The notes under the pieces were generated by a model. That model had not been told where the DNA came from, searched no databases, and saw nothing but the letters and a program-made list of their open reading frames with translations. The position numbers were made by a program, and so were the translations under genes. Below, piece by piece: positions 1-9,390 of a DNA stretch of 64,000 nt. Source of the DNA: Micropterix aruncella (lineage: Eukaryota; Arthropoda; Insecta; Lepidoptera; Micropterigidae). The stretch is taken from NCBI GenBank assembly GCA_944548615.1, contig OX155954.1, positions 3,081,335 through 3,145,334 of the forward strand, given 5' to 3'. Within the stretch, counting starts at the first letter, position 1. Each line of letters starts with the position of its first letter.

Positions 1-460
1 CACATTTAAAAGAATTAGTATTACATGGCTCTTTTGCAAAGTCGAGGTCTTTACGTCTACATAATGACTACAGGAGCATTCCAATTGTTTGTAAATTGTC
101 AAACGTGACTGTTATTCGGACTTGTCGAAGAGTGTGTCGCTCTTGACGACGCGACGGCACGTCCGGCCGCCTCTTGTTTCTCGTTTGATCCATCCAAAGT
201 GGCGGTTGGGAAGCGGCGGGCGCCGCGGCGCTTCGCAGTGGCGACGTCCTCTTAATATTTCAGCGCTGAAATATCGCACGGGCGGACGTGAAATATAACG
301 ATAATAACCGGCGCAAACGACCAAGCTTCTGCGATTATTTTATAAACATCCGATGAATTCCCCTGCGCAGATTCAGTGTATGAGGGAGTCTTTGCAACGC
401 CCGTGACTATACTGGCAAGTATATACAACGAGTCTTTTTTAACTATATTTTATTTACAGA
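1..460. other. Unassigned sequence with a short CpG-rich patch
   Basis: No gene, repeat family or RNA is recognised. Bases about 120-310 are clearly richer in C, G and CpG than their surroundings, and the only open frames there are short with no family motif. It could be low-copy intergenic DNA or an old promoter-like patch. Confidence 0.3.
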
Positions 461-461
461 A

Positions 462-770
462 AAACTTTAAGGGCTCAATAAAGAAGAATAAAGAGTATTT
501 ATTTCCATTACAACCACTACAATTGTAGAAGGATGTCCGAAACAGTAAATTAATCTTAAATTAGTCAGTCAATTTAACAAAGAATGAATACATAATCAAA
601 ATTATTCCAATGATTACAATTAACAATAAAAAAAACTACATTTTAGATTGGTAAGTACAATGCTGTCCTCAAAGTATTTTAAAATGTCGTTATACGCCAA
701 CATGTTGATTTTAAGCACAAACACCCAGATGGATTTCTCGAAAATATCATTGTTTTTAATCGCCTTTAAT
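462..770 (-). mobile_element. Non-LTR retrotransposon 3' end (family shared with 27,016-27,365)
   Basis: Read on the minus strand this segment ends in AAATAAATACTCTTTATTC, the same tail as the insert at 27,016-27,365. Upstream of the tail both copies share blocks such as ATAACGACATTTTAAAA and a GATATTTTC-containing stretch, in the same order. That makes it a 5'-truncated LINE 3' region. The last residues of the ORF and the 3' UTR are decayed, with no usable reading frame left. The clade is not assigned. Confidence 0.7.
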
Positions 771-779
771 CAGGCAATT

Positions 780-1035
780 TATTAAATCGAGTCTTATGTA
801 GAGAGTAGTCGACAGGCGGCGCACTTCGTTTCTCGACTAAATGCGGGTTCGGGCCGAGAGCCAATATGGCAAGGTGGGCGGGATGCGCAACGAGGGGCGG
901 CGGCGCCCCTGCACCATCGGGTTCGAGACCGGCTCCCGGGCCCTGATCCTACGGACGCACCAAAAAACATATCACCGACGAACGACGCCATCGCCCGGCA
1001 ATCATTCAAATGTATGGCGGAATTTCATACTATTA
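780..1035 (+). other. GC-rich segment with a tRNA-like box B, possibly a decayed SINE head
   Basis: A TGGCAAGGTGG block near 868 resembles a Pol III box A but lacks the invariant A. GGTTCGAGACC near 920 fits a box B. Spacing is compatible with a tRNA-derived SINE head, but no body or tail like the other SINEs here follows. An unrelated GC-rich sequence is equally possible. Confidence 0.2.
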
Positions 1036-1320
1036 GTATAGCTTGTATATGAGATATTCCAACCAAAATTTCACAATGTAATTTTGGATCTAGGCATCTA
1101 AATCCAAGGCTCTAAGTCAAATATTTCGAAATTGATATATGACTAGTGTGCTGGGAGTGAAAGTGGGTGGACCGATTTTAACCACAGCCTTTTTAACTTT
1201 TGCCATGTGATGCCTGCATGCCTAATTTCAGCTCTAATTTCAGCTCAAATTTCGGATAAAGCGTTTAGGCGCTATCGTCGTGGAGGGATACACACACAGA
1301 CACACAACTAGAGCTGTCAA
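1036..1320 (+). repeat. Interspersed repeat family A, copy 1
   Basis: The order 'gagatattccaa', 'tatttcgaaat', 'ggaccgattttaacc', 'gcgtttaggcgcta' and 'acacagacacaca' recurs at 2,095-2,420 on the plus strand, at 35,590-35,840 on the minus strand, and partly in the triplicated unit near 9,005-9,140. It ends in a CACAGACACACA-rich tail. The layout resembles the 3' part of a retroelement, but no coding sequence is visible. Confidence 0.6.
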
Positions 1321-1814
1321 CTACAACGGGCGAACACGCTACCTCAGGAGTTTTAACGAAATTTGATCGTTCTGTCTCCCGGTGAGCGCAAAAGACTTAG
1401 GACAAAACAGTCAACCGTCAAGCTCCGCCACATGCCCGCAAGAGACCAACGCCTTATCCGCGAGATAACAGGCATGTTAACCAGCGGGCCAACACTCGCG
1501 CCCTTACTTCCAGTTGCAACCAGATTACTTCGGTCTCCCGACTGGTTGCGAGTTCGAGGTCGCTTGCGCGGTCCTCTCTCTTACGTAGCGGTGAAACGCT
1601 GTCAACCGGATCTATCGCGGACCACGGCATCCTTTGCCTGGCTGTTCACCCGGAATCGGGTAGCCGATGGTCGTTTCAAGAGCAGTCGCCGTAAGGTCAA
1701 CAACTACCCCCGCTCTATAGGAGACTTCCCCGACAGTCAGAATGCACAATCGATTGGCTTACACCGCACGGTCCGCAAACCGTCCAGGAGCGCCAGAAGA
1801 TTGACTCCTGGGTG
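1321..1814 (+). repeat. Repeat-derived block with a 150-codon open frame of no known family
   Basis: An open frame runs 1363-1815 (150 codons) but shows no domain, signal peptide or family motif. Its 3' part, from about 1,690, recurs in diverged form at 39,595-39,790: 'agtctccactttccttcag' there against 'aggagacttccccgacagtcag' here, then 'ccgcacgctgcgcaaaccg' against 'ccgcacggtccgcaaaccg'. Lack of reading-frame conservation between copies argues against a functional protein. It is best read as part of a dispersed repeat. Confidence 0.4.
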
Positions 1815-2090
1815 AAACTAGCCCTCAGGCTATACACAAGATACACAGACAGACAAACAGAGAGTCCTACAGACAGACTTCATTCTGGAAATGACCTTAA
1901 TCGCCTCAGGGGTCTCAAAACGGATATTTCCGTCGTCATCTCAAGAAAAAAGTTTAGCGCGTTTACAAAACTTTCCCTCCTCGTCGGTTGCTGCACCGGT
2001 AAAGTAAAATTAATGAAGAGGGATAAGTATCAGGTCTTAGTCGACCGCTCGTATGCCCACATACTGTGTGTTTTCCCTGCAGTTTCGGCG
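1815..2090 (+). repeat. Repeat family A tail region, second module
   Basis: The order 'cagacagacttcattctgg', 'atcgcctcaggggtctcaaa', 'ggatatttccgt' is repeated in diverged form at 2,300-2,400. The 3' module of family A is therefore present twice in this 1.4-kb stretch, with the anonymous 1,321-1,814 block between them. Confidence 0.5.
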
Positions 2091-2094
2091 TTTG

Positions 2095-2420
2095 GTTAGT
2101 AGATCGTTTTCAAACATAATCTTGCCAATATTTCGAAGATGATATATTAATAGTGCGCCTCCTGGTAGGCCGATTTCAACCGCAACCTTTTCAACACTTT
2201 ACATGACCAAATGATCCATGCATACCAAATTTCATCTCAATCGGATTAAGCGTTTGGGCGCTGTCGTGGAGGAAGACAAACACAGATACACAGACACACA
2301 TTGCAGGCAGACTTCAATCTGAAAATAGTCTAAACCGTCTCAGAGGGGCTCAAAATGGATATTTCAGTATTTATTTCGAAAAAAGTACTTTTCATCCCAT
2401 CTATTCGAAAAGGACGACTT
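2095..2420 (+). repeat. Interspersed repeat family A, copy 2
   Basis: It contains the same ordered blocks as copy 1: 'ccaatatttcgaag', 'taccaaatttcatctcaatc', 'gcgtttgggcgctgtcgtgg' and 'cacagatacacagacacaca'. A short module then matches 1,870-1,960. No coding potential is recognised. Confidence 0.6.
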
Positions 2421-2471
2421 GGTTCGCCTTTAAGTGCGCCTAAAAGTGGTGTTTTCTATAAGAAACTTTAT

Positions 2472-2504
2472 AAGTGCGCCGCAATTTATCTGTGCGGCGC
2501 ACTT
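2472..2504. repeat. 12-bp-arm GC hairpin
   Basis: AAGTGCGCCGCA at 2,472-2,483 is exactly complementary to TGCGGCGCACTT at 2,493-2,504, with a 9-base AT-rich loop. Another AAGTGCGCC lies near 2,432. No terminator or RNA function is implied. Confidence 0.6.
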
Positions 2505-2558
2505 TTTTATTTTGGAACATCTTAGTCTTCAGCGCCGAAGAAATCGAATGCAAATAAT

Positions 2559-2857
2559 GGGCTCGATTGCGTTTCTTCGTGAACTAAAATCGGAAATTAG
2601 TCCGTGTGAACGAGACAGGGCAATACGCTAGAGCGGAGTGTGAGATGACCGGTTGTTACTTTTTCGCATTAAAACTGCGCCCCAAGGTCAAATCTTACAC
2701 CGCACGAAATATGCTTGAATTTATTCGGACGAGTATAAGTTCGGCAGGTAGTATTTTTCGACGATCGTTCGTTTCATATTCCGCTCTAACGTATTGCTCT
2801 GTCTCGTTCGCTTGGACTAATTTTAGTTTTAGTTCACAAAGAAACGCAATCGGGCCC
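2559..2857. mobile_element. Palindromic MITE with about 95-bp inverted ends
   Basis: The left end begins GGGCTCGATTGCGTTTCTTC and the right end, reverse-complemented, begins GGGCCCGATTGCGTTTCTTT. Similarity continues for about 95 bp, including 'gaacgagacag' and 'gcaatacg'. The two arms face each other across a unique centre of about 110 bp, as in a non-autonomous DNA transposon. GGGCC-starting ends are seen in PIF/Harbinger-type elements, but no clear target duplication is seen, so the superfamily is left open. Confidence 0.75.
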
Positions 2858-3242
2858 ATTGTTTGAATAAAGACTGGCTGGTACGACGGCCCCTAGTCGC
2901 GCCGCCGGCTGAATAAAAAAAACAAATGAAATTAAAAACGCGCGAACAAATGTTACTATCGCCGCGCTCATCTACATTCACCGTCACATTTTCCTCAAAA
3001 TGAGCCAGATTCGGACATTATTTCAAACACGCAGAATATGAAATCTACAACAATCTCAATTCCTAATAAAACTGTAACAATAAATACCTACTCATAATTG
3101 CGAAAATGTCTCAAATGTAAATATAAGTGTTTAGTTGTTTTATTATTAGATAGTATTTCATTTCAATTTAGTTGATACTCTATGTTTTATTAAATAATAA
3201 TATTACAATAAAATATGAGGCGCCTTTTATTTTCTCATAGAG
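2858..3242. other. Unassigned AT-rich spacer
   Basis: Apart from a short CpG-rich patch near 2,885-2,915 ('ctagtcgcgccgccggctg'), this is AT-rich sequence with no recognised gene or repeat. Confidence 0.3.
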
Positions 3243-3245
3243 GGT

Positions 3246-3435
3246 GATGAAAAGTAGAGTGTATCACTCGGGCGCAAAATATTTTTGGCTCGGGCGCTTT
3301 TTTGAATCCCTCGCTACGTTCAGAATTCTATAAAGAATCCCTCGCTACGCTCGGGATTCTACTCTAGAATCAAAAAAGCGCCCTCGCCGTAAAAATATTA
3401 TTTTGCTCCCTTGTGATACAATCTACTATTTACTC
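3246..3435. mobile_element. Palindromic MITE with internal duplicated 'gaatccctcgctacg' motif
   Basis: The left arm (GTAGAGTGTATCAC, then GGGCGCAAAATATTTTT, then GGGCGCTTTTTTGA) is mirrored by the right arm read in reverse (GTAGATTGTATCAC, GGGAGCAAAATAATATTTTT, AGGGCGCTTTTTTGAT). The arms are about 70 bp. The centre holds two direct copies of 'gaatccctcgctacg'. It is a foldback-type non-autonomous element. Termini and target duplication are not resolved. Confidence 0.7.
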
Positions 3436-3439
3436 ATAG

Positions 3440-3800
3440 TCGATTGGTGAGCCGGGAAAGGGTGAGTCGATTGGTGAAACGCGCAATGGCACCGGTTGCA
3501 GGGTTGAAAAGCGCCGCCGCATCAGCGAAAGCTGCGGCCGCAGCGGCGTCACTTCGCTTGTCGTATGTTGCCGTGCCTTTCGCCTCTTGCCGTCGCATTC
3601 GGAATCCGCCTCGCGTACTTTCCTTGGCTTTGTTCCATCTTTGGAATTCGCCCGCTTTCATTCGAGATATGGCGCTGCGAGCTTTCGCTCTCTCCCCGCC
3701 AGTAACCCTAACGACAGCGCATTTCTTTTCAAATAACCGCTACTCTGCCCATGCCCTACCCACCGCTCGACGGGGTGATATTCGGATTCCGGTGTGTTAA
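3440..3800 (+). other. CpG-rich segment with a 118-codon open frame, no known product
   Basis: The plus frame 3,444-3,800 is open and so is the minus strand over 3,434-3,661, which fits compositional (CpG) bias better than selection on protein. The plus product is rich in Ala and Arg and has no domain. 'gtcgattggtga' occurs twice (3,439 and 3,467). It may be a decayed exon, a promoter-like island or part of a repeat. Confidence 0.25.
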
Positions 3801-3928
3801 ATGCAAAAAAAAAACAGATATCCGTGTCGCGGAATGCTCATAAAGGGGTCTTTTTATTCTTATGTTACTACGAAGCAAATTTGTATCACAAATATGGGAT
3901 CTACTATACAACTAGGGGATTCATCGAC

Positions 3929-4011
3929 ATGCTTATTATATTCATATAAGTTAGGTAGTGCCATTGATTGTATAGGGCATAGGCCCTATACAACATGAAT
4001 ATAATAAGCAT
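3929..4011. repeat. Nested cruciform-type palindrome
   Basis: ATGCTTATTATATTCAT (3,929-3,945) is exactly complementary to ATGAATATAATAAGCAT (3,995-4,011). Inside lies a second inverted repeat, 'gtatagggc' against 'gccctatac'. It sits about 40 bp before the hAT transposase remnant, so it may mark an insertion or deletion scar. Confidence 0.6.
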
Positions 4012-4051
4012 TTAAAAACAAAATAAAACTTTGGCAAAATAAAATTGCTCA

Positions 4052-4576
4052 ATGTCAATAGGCAGCGTTTCCAACATTAAATTTGTTTTTGGAAGATCTT
4101 ACCTTAATGGCAACCGTATTTTCGTGGAGACCATGCCTATTTTTTTTGAACATTTGAGAAAACTTGAAAATGAAATTGAAAGATATATTCCACAAAATGT
4201 TCATATCGTGCAATTCAGTTGGGTAAGAAATCCATTTGAAGTAGATGTAATGGGCGTTGAAAACGATTCAGCTGGATTACAAGAAGAATTGCTGGAAATG
4301 CAAGGTGATGCAGTTTTAAAAGAGAGATTTGTCAGAACGAGTCTCACAAAATTTTGGGCACAATTATCTGGGAAGCCTGTACTGAGCAATGAAGCTGAAA
4401 AAGCATTCCCAACTACTCATTTATGTGAAGCAGGATTTTCATGCCTTGCTTATATGAAGAATAAGTACAGGAATAGGTTAGATCCTCAGCATGACATGCG
4501 GTGTGCACTTTCTATAAACATAACTCCACGTATACATGATCTTTGCTCAAAAATACAACACCAGGGTAATCACTAA
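4052..4576 (+). pseudogene. hAT-superfamily transposase, C-terminal remnant (ZBED5/SCAND3-like type)
   Basis: The 174-codon frame covers only the C-terminal third of a hAT transposase, a DNA-cutting enzyme that moves DNA transposons. Near residues 57-62 is the WVRNPF motif typical of this branch. It is followed by an acidic stretch matching the family's L..EL.E...D..LK pattern, then around residues 105-155 the hAT dimerisation segment: FW, later TTHLCEAGFS, then KNKYRNRL and MRCALS. The family is usually 600 or more residues with an N-terminal BED zinc finger and an RNase-H-like core; both are missing, so the copy cannot be active. The first ATG is simply the first in an already truncated frame. 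A matching terminal repeat lies downstream at about 4,800-4,826, and no partner is seen upstream. Confidence 0.85.
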
Positions 4577-4826
4577 TTATTTTGCTGTAATTTTTTTATA
4601 ACTGTTTTAATGATGAATTGTCTGATTTTAATACAGAACATTTGTTATTAGTTGCATAGTACATTTGCATAAAGTTGTTATTTCTAATTTTACAACTACA
4701 TCCTATAAAATTACATATTATATCATTACCTGTCACTGGAAAATAAAATAAAAAATTAGATTAGGGTCGCGTACTTCAAATATATTCGTACTTTGGGTCG
4801 CCAGCCAACAAGGTTAAGAACCGCTG
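4577..4826 (+). mobile_element. hAT 3' untranslated region and right terminal inverted repeat
   Basis: The sequence after the transposase stop ends in 'gttaagaaccgctg'. Its reverse complement starts CAGCGGTTCTTAAC, the form expected for hAT/Charlie-type ends. It places the right boundary of the hAT copy near 4,826. The left end is absent, so the copy is 5'-truncated. Confidence 0.7.
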
Positions 4827-4837
4827 GCATAGGGTAT

Positions 4838-4915
4838 TAGATTGCCCAATGCCGTACTACGTTTTGGCCACTAGGATATTACTATGAAACGCAACGTATA
4901 GATAGCACGCCAACA
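4838..4915 (-). mobile_element. MITE family G, terminal fragment
   Basis: TAGATTGCCCAATGCCGTAC starts a fragment matching the ends of the family G elements at 29,164 and 51,925 and the partial copies at 7,178 and 40,203. It continues through 'aggatattactatgaaacgcaacgt' and is lost after about 75 bp. Confidence 0.65.
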
Positions 4916-5164
4916 AGCACAAAAGCCATATAAGAATTAGAAGCCTGATTAAAAGTCATGTAAAGGCGTTCAGATTAACTCTCAGCTATGTAAATGTGTC
5001 ATTTAAAGCAATTTGGCTTATATTACCTTTTAGTCATATAATTTTGTCGTATAAGGCCTTTTAGTCGAATAAAAGTGGTATAATCGCTATAAAGCATACT
5101 AATTTACAGCTGTATAGTAGTCGAATAAATAACCTTTATAGAAGAAACAAAAAAAAAGCTAGTA

Positions 5165-5665
5165 ATATACATTACCCTTATTTATTTATTTAAGAATTAA
5201 TTACTAAAACACATTGATTTGCTTACAAAAATAACAGGAACCGAATGGCAAAACCTTAACCTTTTGCTTATTTGATTCTGTCACCCAACTGGGTCTAGCC
5301 CGTTCTAGGGTGGACAGGACTCTAATATTACAATCAAGTTTGCTTGATTGCTTACAGATGTACAAGTTTTAGTAAAAAGCTAATAACACTAACTTGCCCG
5401 TAATGGTGGTCTTCAAAAAAAAATAATAAAAGATAATATAATAGGATGCAATTCCATTATATAATCGGCAATAATATAAAATTCGATTAAATAATATAAA
5501 TAAAATTATATGTGAGAAAAGAAAGAAAGTCATTAATATTTAATATATGTTAAGTAATAAAGGATTTAATATGAAAATATCTCCTAGTCAAAAAAAGTAC
5601 AATTCATTGTCAAAATAATATATAACAACAAAGTCAAATAATTTTTGGTAGTTAGTTCAATGTTA
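5165..5665 (-). mobile_element. Non-LTR retrotransposon 3' end with (AAAT)n tail
   Basis: On the plus strand this starts with a TTTATTTATTTA run and continues through 'ttgcttacaaaa', 'gaatggcaaaacctta', 'gattctgtcacccaactggg' and 'tagcccgttctagggtggac'. The same order is found at 28,415-28,925. Reversed, it is a LINE 3' UTR with an (AAAT)n tail. Only non-coding sequence is recognisable. It splits the short-motif field around it, so it is the younger insertion. Confidence 0.7.
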
Positions 5666-5879
5666 AAATATATTCAACATTGGCTCACCATTCTTACTCC
5701 ACCAGAGGCTGTATAATGGTTACATGACCCACCCTTATACAGCTTATAGTCATACTGTTGTCACTAGGACCTCACTTAAGCAGCTTATAGTATTATAAAG
5801 GTTATATTAAAGTTGCAGATGCCATATAAGCAAAGCGGCATTTTTTCTCGAATCTTTGTAATCTACATTTTTTTAATTA

Positions 5880-6240
5880 TATTTTTAAAGGCATTTTAAG
5901 TCATAAAATATTCGTATTATACTATTTGAAAGTGAGTGAACGATACCCAGAAAATGTTCGTTTTTATTGCGAAAAATAAAAATCATTTACAAAAAAACTT
6001 TAGACCATAATTATGAAATAATATTGAGTTAAAATATTAATATTTTAAATGTGCGGTAAAATTTTGTTAGAATATTGTCGATGAAATGATGTCTGCAAGA
6101 GAATTTGGTGTATTCAACTACCGTACAATCATTCAAAAATCAATAAAATGCAATATATTAGTAGCAATTAGGAATTCTATGTTTGCTTCCTATCATTTTA
6201 AGGCATTACTTTATTACAGTAGAAGTTGTAATAAAGTATC
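5880..6240. other. Unassigned AT-rich sequence
   Basis: Very AT-rich, with one short frame (6,086-6,298) that has no family motif. Nothing else is recognised. Confidence 0.3.
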
Positions 6241-6358
6241 AATTGGACACTTTTACAGCCGCTGGCTATATAAGAGTGGCTTATATTACCAAAGGTAGCC
6301 GTTATGACCGCTATTCAGCCACTATTCAGCTAAAAGCCGTATAAAATGCGCCTAATCC

Positions 6359-6404
6359 GGTCATATAGCAGTCATACAAACGTTTATATGACTGCTATAT
6401 GACC
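6359..6404. repeat. Perfect 18-bp-arm hairpin (also in units 2 and 3)
   Basis: GGTCATATAGCAGTCATA (6,359-6,376) is exactly complementary to 6,387-6,404, with a 10-base spacer. Equivalent copies lie at about 9,272-9,317 and 12,175-12,220. Confidence 0.8.
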
Positions 6405-6477
6405 AGTTCTTGTGACTAAAAGCTGTAGCGATAACGTTGCCGTGACCGTTATATAGACAATTTGTGATACTTGGGAC

Positions 6478-6922
6478 TAGGGTTGCCAGATGTCCGGTAT
6501 TTAAGCGTACAGTCCGGTATTTTCGAGGCCTGTCCGATAAAAAATAAATGGTCATACCGGACAGAACAATGTTCGGTATTTTGAGGAAAGTCGGTCACAA
6601 GCGCCTACAAAAGTAGGCATTTTTTCAAAGTAGGCAAGTTCCTACCTTTAAATTTGTTAAGTAAGTAGTAGATTGAAATATTCATACCATTGTTTAATAA
6701 AGACTTAAACAGCATGTCAAAGTTAGCATAGTCTTGGCGACCACAATTTTATGACTGCATTATATTTTGTTACTAATTTAGTTGATTTATGTAATGTTGA
6801 TTAATAAAAAATATCAGTATAAAAAACCCGTATTTTTTGCGACCTAGCATACCCCCCCCCCCCCCCCCCCCCCCCCGTTTGGGGTTGTCCGGTATTTTTT
6901 CGCGACTCACCTGGCAACCCTA
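6478..6922. mobile_element. Non-autonomous hAT MITE with 8-bp target duplication (unit 1)
   Basis: The ends are TAGGGTTGCCAG and its inverted match CTGGCAACCCTA. Exact 8-bp direct repeats CTTGGGAC flank it at 6,470-6,477 and 6,923-6,930, the hallmark of hAT insertion. The 445-bp body has no transposase; internal 'gtccggtattt' motifs repeat near both ends, and it holds a 25-C run at 6,852-6,876. Confidence 0.9.
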
Positions 6923-7177
6923 CTTGGGACTGTAGCTAAAAACATTGATAAACTACCAATGTATGACCATATTTGGTATATTTTAAGATAATTCTTATTC
7001 TTGAACGTGGTTATTTTTTAATCCCAGGCTTGTAACGGATTCTGCCGAATCTCCTTATCGTGAACAAGGTGAATATTTATTTTCTTAAATTAAAAAAAAT
7101 ATTTGAGGTAACGATCATTATATGAGAGAGAACGGTTATGGTATACAAGAGAGTTATGTATAAAGATGTTGGAAGGC

Positions 7178-7345
7178 TAGATTGGTCAAAGCTGTACTAC
7201 GTTTTGGCAGTTAGGATTTTACTACGAAACGGAACGTGTAGATCGCACTCTTAGTTCCAAACATTAATTAATATTCTCTTATGTTCAGTCCCTCAATAGA
7301 TAGCGTTATAAACCCGCCTATACGGTATCTAATCCCAAAAAAAAA
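7178..7345 (-). mobile_element. MITE family G, right-end fragment (unit 1)
   Basis: TAGATTGGTCAAAGCTGTAC begins a stretch matching 40,203-40,480 and, in reverse, the right end of 53,340-53,472: 'tagttccaaacattaattaa' and 'aggattttactacgaaac'. The other end is missing. Confidence 0.65.
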
Positions 7346-7707
7346 AATATCAATTGAATTTTTAAATTATAGCTTTTATTATTTTAATATTATTTACATA
7401 CAGATGTCAAATATTACCTTAGTATACAGGTTTCAATACAAAGTAATTGCGCGCGCTTTAATTTTCAAATGACTAATAAATGACATGCTAATCTCTCCTG
7501 TAATATTTCTGTGACTAATAGTTTCATGTTTATATTGTTACCATTAGTTGAATAATGCGTTTATATCATTAATCAGTCCTTGTCTGGATGGAGATCTGCA
7601 TTTTAAAATATGATTTCATTTATTTGTCGAAAGTATTCAAGATAATGTGAGGTTACTAATATCCATTGGCTTCCTCACAATATCATATCTGAAGTATCAC
7701 ACGGCCC

Positions 7708-8019
7708 AGCCCGGCCCGGTGGCATAGTGGTTAGGTCACCTGATCTTACATTGTGTTCCGGGTTCAATTCCCGGCTGGGTCACCATTTTCCGTCGGGATA
7801 AAATTAACAGAATTGCATTTCAATTCTGTCGATCGAATCCAATAAAAAGACATACACTGACACATGTTACACGCACACATACTTTTAAACACTTGTTGGT
7901 TGTAAGATAAGTGTTGGTTGTAAGTGTTGTAAGTGTTGGTTGTAAGATATTGTCGTATGATAAAAAACACGCCCATTATGAAATTTTTCAATAAATACTA
8001 GAAACAAACAAATAAAATT
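7708..8019 (+). mobile_element. tRNA-derived SINE (unit 1)
   Basis: The head contains a good Pol III box A (TGGCATAGTGG, 7,720-7,730) and box B (GGTTCAATTCC, 7,761-7,771), then 'cggctgggtcacc' as in a tRNA acceptor arm. The body has 'cagaattgcatttcaattctgtcgatcgaat' and CACA-rich DNA, and ends in 'gaaacaaacaaataaaa'. The same body occurs at 26,970, 41,025 and 56,650. It is mobilised by LINE proteins in trans and codes for no protein. Confidence 0.85.
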
Positions 8020-8765
8020 TAAAAAAATACAATATTGAATTCGAACTTCACGCAAAACAACTGATTTTTCGCTAATTCAAGTAAATGACAGATATGTTCG
8101 CCATCGGTACTTAAGTACTTAAAATATAGAAGATGAAGAGAACCTATATCTCACTATTCATATAACATTTGTAATTATACCTTTCATTTGTACTATGCGA
8201 TGTGGTACACTTCCTTAGCCAACTTTTTAAAATCTTTCATTCCTGTTTTCCACTTTTGTTTAAATTTTCCTCTCTTTTCGGATTATTCAGTGGCGGAGTT
8301 ATTCGACCATCCCTGGGTTTTTAACCGTACATATTTCAACTATAGTCTATGCTTCCTTCTTGAAAAGCAGCAGCTTCTCCTAATTCGTGCAAACGCCATC
8401 CTCAAAAATGCAAATCCAATTTTTTCCCGACACGCCCGAAGCTGGGAAATGTAGATTGGATCCGTGCAACGAGCTTTTTGAGTCCGTGATCGCATTTTGC
8501 TCGGCGGATGATAAATGGCTGCATTAAAAGTGCATTTCGCCAACCGGAAACTGAACAAAGCGAAAGATACGGGTAAAACGTCCGTTTTTCAGTTTTCAGT
8601 CGCGCGGACAACAAATGGGCAAATGAGCAGATGAATCGTCAGATTGCTAATACGAGTATATCGTGGGCTGAGTGCAAAAACACTTAGTCCAAAATCATCG
8701 TTTTGAGATAGGGAGTAAATAGATATTTTATAAATTTCAATTCCAAATACCAGGAACGTACATTT
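8020..8765. other. Anonymous part of the triplicated unit
   Basis: Short open frames on both strands (8,188-8,454 plus; 8,340-8,614 minus) overlap each other and show no family motif. Their conservation in the three units reflects recent duplication, not selection. Equivalent regions are 10,923-11,668 and 13,826-14,571. Confidence 0.35.
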
Positions 8766-8769
8766 AAAG

Positions 8770-9145
8770 CTAATCAGTCACCCCAAAACTTCACCGGCAA
8801 GCAGACAGCCCCCCTTGCTCCCAACTCCTTCACACCCCTCCCCCCCGACCACTCCCCTCCCTATCCGATAGTGATTGTATAAAGTGACAATGATAGCAAA
8901 AGTAGTTTTTTTTTGTGTTTCTAGCATTTCCGTGGTATTAAAATAGTTTTTTCCCAAAATGATGTAGTATTTTCTTAAACACGGCGGTATTACTTTTTTT
9001 TACGTCACTTGCATACGAGATATTCCAACAAGGCATCTATGAACCGAATCTTAGGTCTCTAACTGAAATATTTCGAGATTTAAGTATGATTAGCGCGCCA
9101 TCTGGTGTACCGATTTTAACTACAATCTTTATAATCCCGAAGAGT
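8770..9145 (+). repeat. C-rich repeat ('ccggcaagcagaca') joined to a family A module (unit 1)
   Basis: 'ccggcaagcagacag' followed by C-runs and then 'ggtattaaaat' recurs at 19,660-19,880 and, reversed, at 37,120-37,315. The following 'tacgagatattccaac ... tgtaccgattttaac' matches repeat family A. The two halves may be parts of one dispersed element. Copies in units 2 and 3 lie at 11,673-12,048 and 14,576-14,952. Confidence 0.6.
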
Positions 9146-9390
9146 GCTTTCTTTCTCTTATGGTCCGGCTGAAAAGAGAGAAGTATCGCCTTGGCCGGGT
9201 AGAGGAGGAATATTATAAAGAGCAGCACACGCCACTATTCAGCTAAAAGCCGTATAAAATGCGCCTAATCCGGTCATATAGCAGTCATACAAACGTTTAT
9301 ATGACTGCTATATGACCAGTTCTTGTGACTAAAAGCTGTAGCGATAACGTTGCCGTGACCGTTATATAGACAATTTGTGATACTTGGGAC

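Larger units (their letters stand above)
4890..6470. repeat. Field of short degenerate repeats (AGTCATATA / AGCCGTATAA-like motifs)
   Basis: Short motifs of the type 'gccatataag', 'gtcatataa', 'agcttatag' and 'ccgttatga' recur every 15-40 bases in both orientations at 4,890-5,150, 5,690-5,850 and 6,240-6,470. The field is interrupted by a LINE 3' end at 5,165-5,665. It ends near a perfect hairpin at 6,359-6,404. It may be the body of one non-autonomous element or a decayed minisatellite; no coding sequence is seen. Confidence 0.4.
6318..9230. repeat. 2.9-kb tandem triplication, unit 1 (2,913 bp)
   Basis: It starts at 'gccactattcagctaaaagcc' and runs to '...aagagcagcacac'. The next unit follows directly with the same start. 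It carries, in order, a 6,359-6,404 hairpin, a hAT MITE, a family G fragment, a tRNA-derived SINE, anonymous DNA, a C-rich repeat and a family A module. It differs from the other units mainly by a longer poly-C run (25 C). As it contains several unrelated elements, it is a segmental duplication and not a transposon. Confidence 0.95.

Noticed and set aside
3434..3661. Ala-rich minus-strand frame
   Set aside because: Both strands are open over the same CpG-rich DNA; no domain.
6359..6404. CRISPR-like or terminator hairpin
   Set aside because: No repeat-spacer pattern; the sequence is eukaryotic and the hairpin is part of a degenerate repeat field.
7720..7775. tRNA gene
   Set aside because: Box A and box B are good, but a SINE body and A-rich tail follow, and the same head occurs in several dispersed copies; a SINE explains it better.
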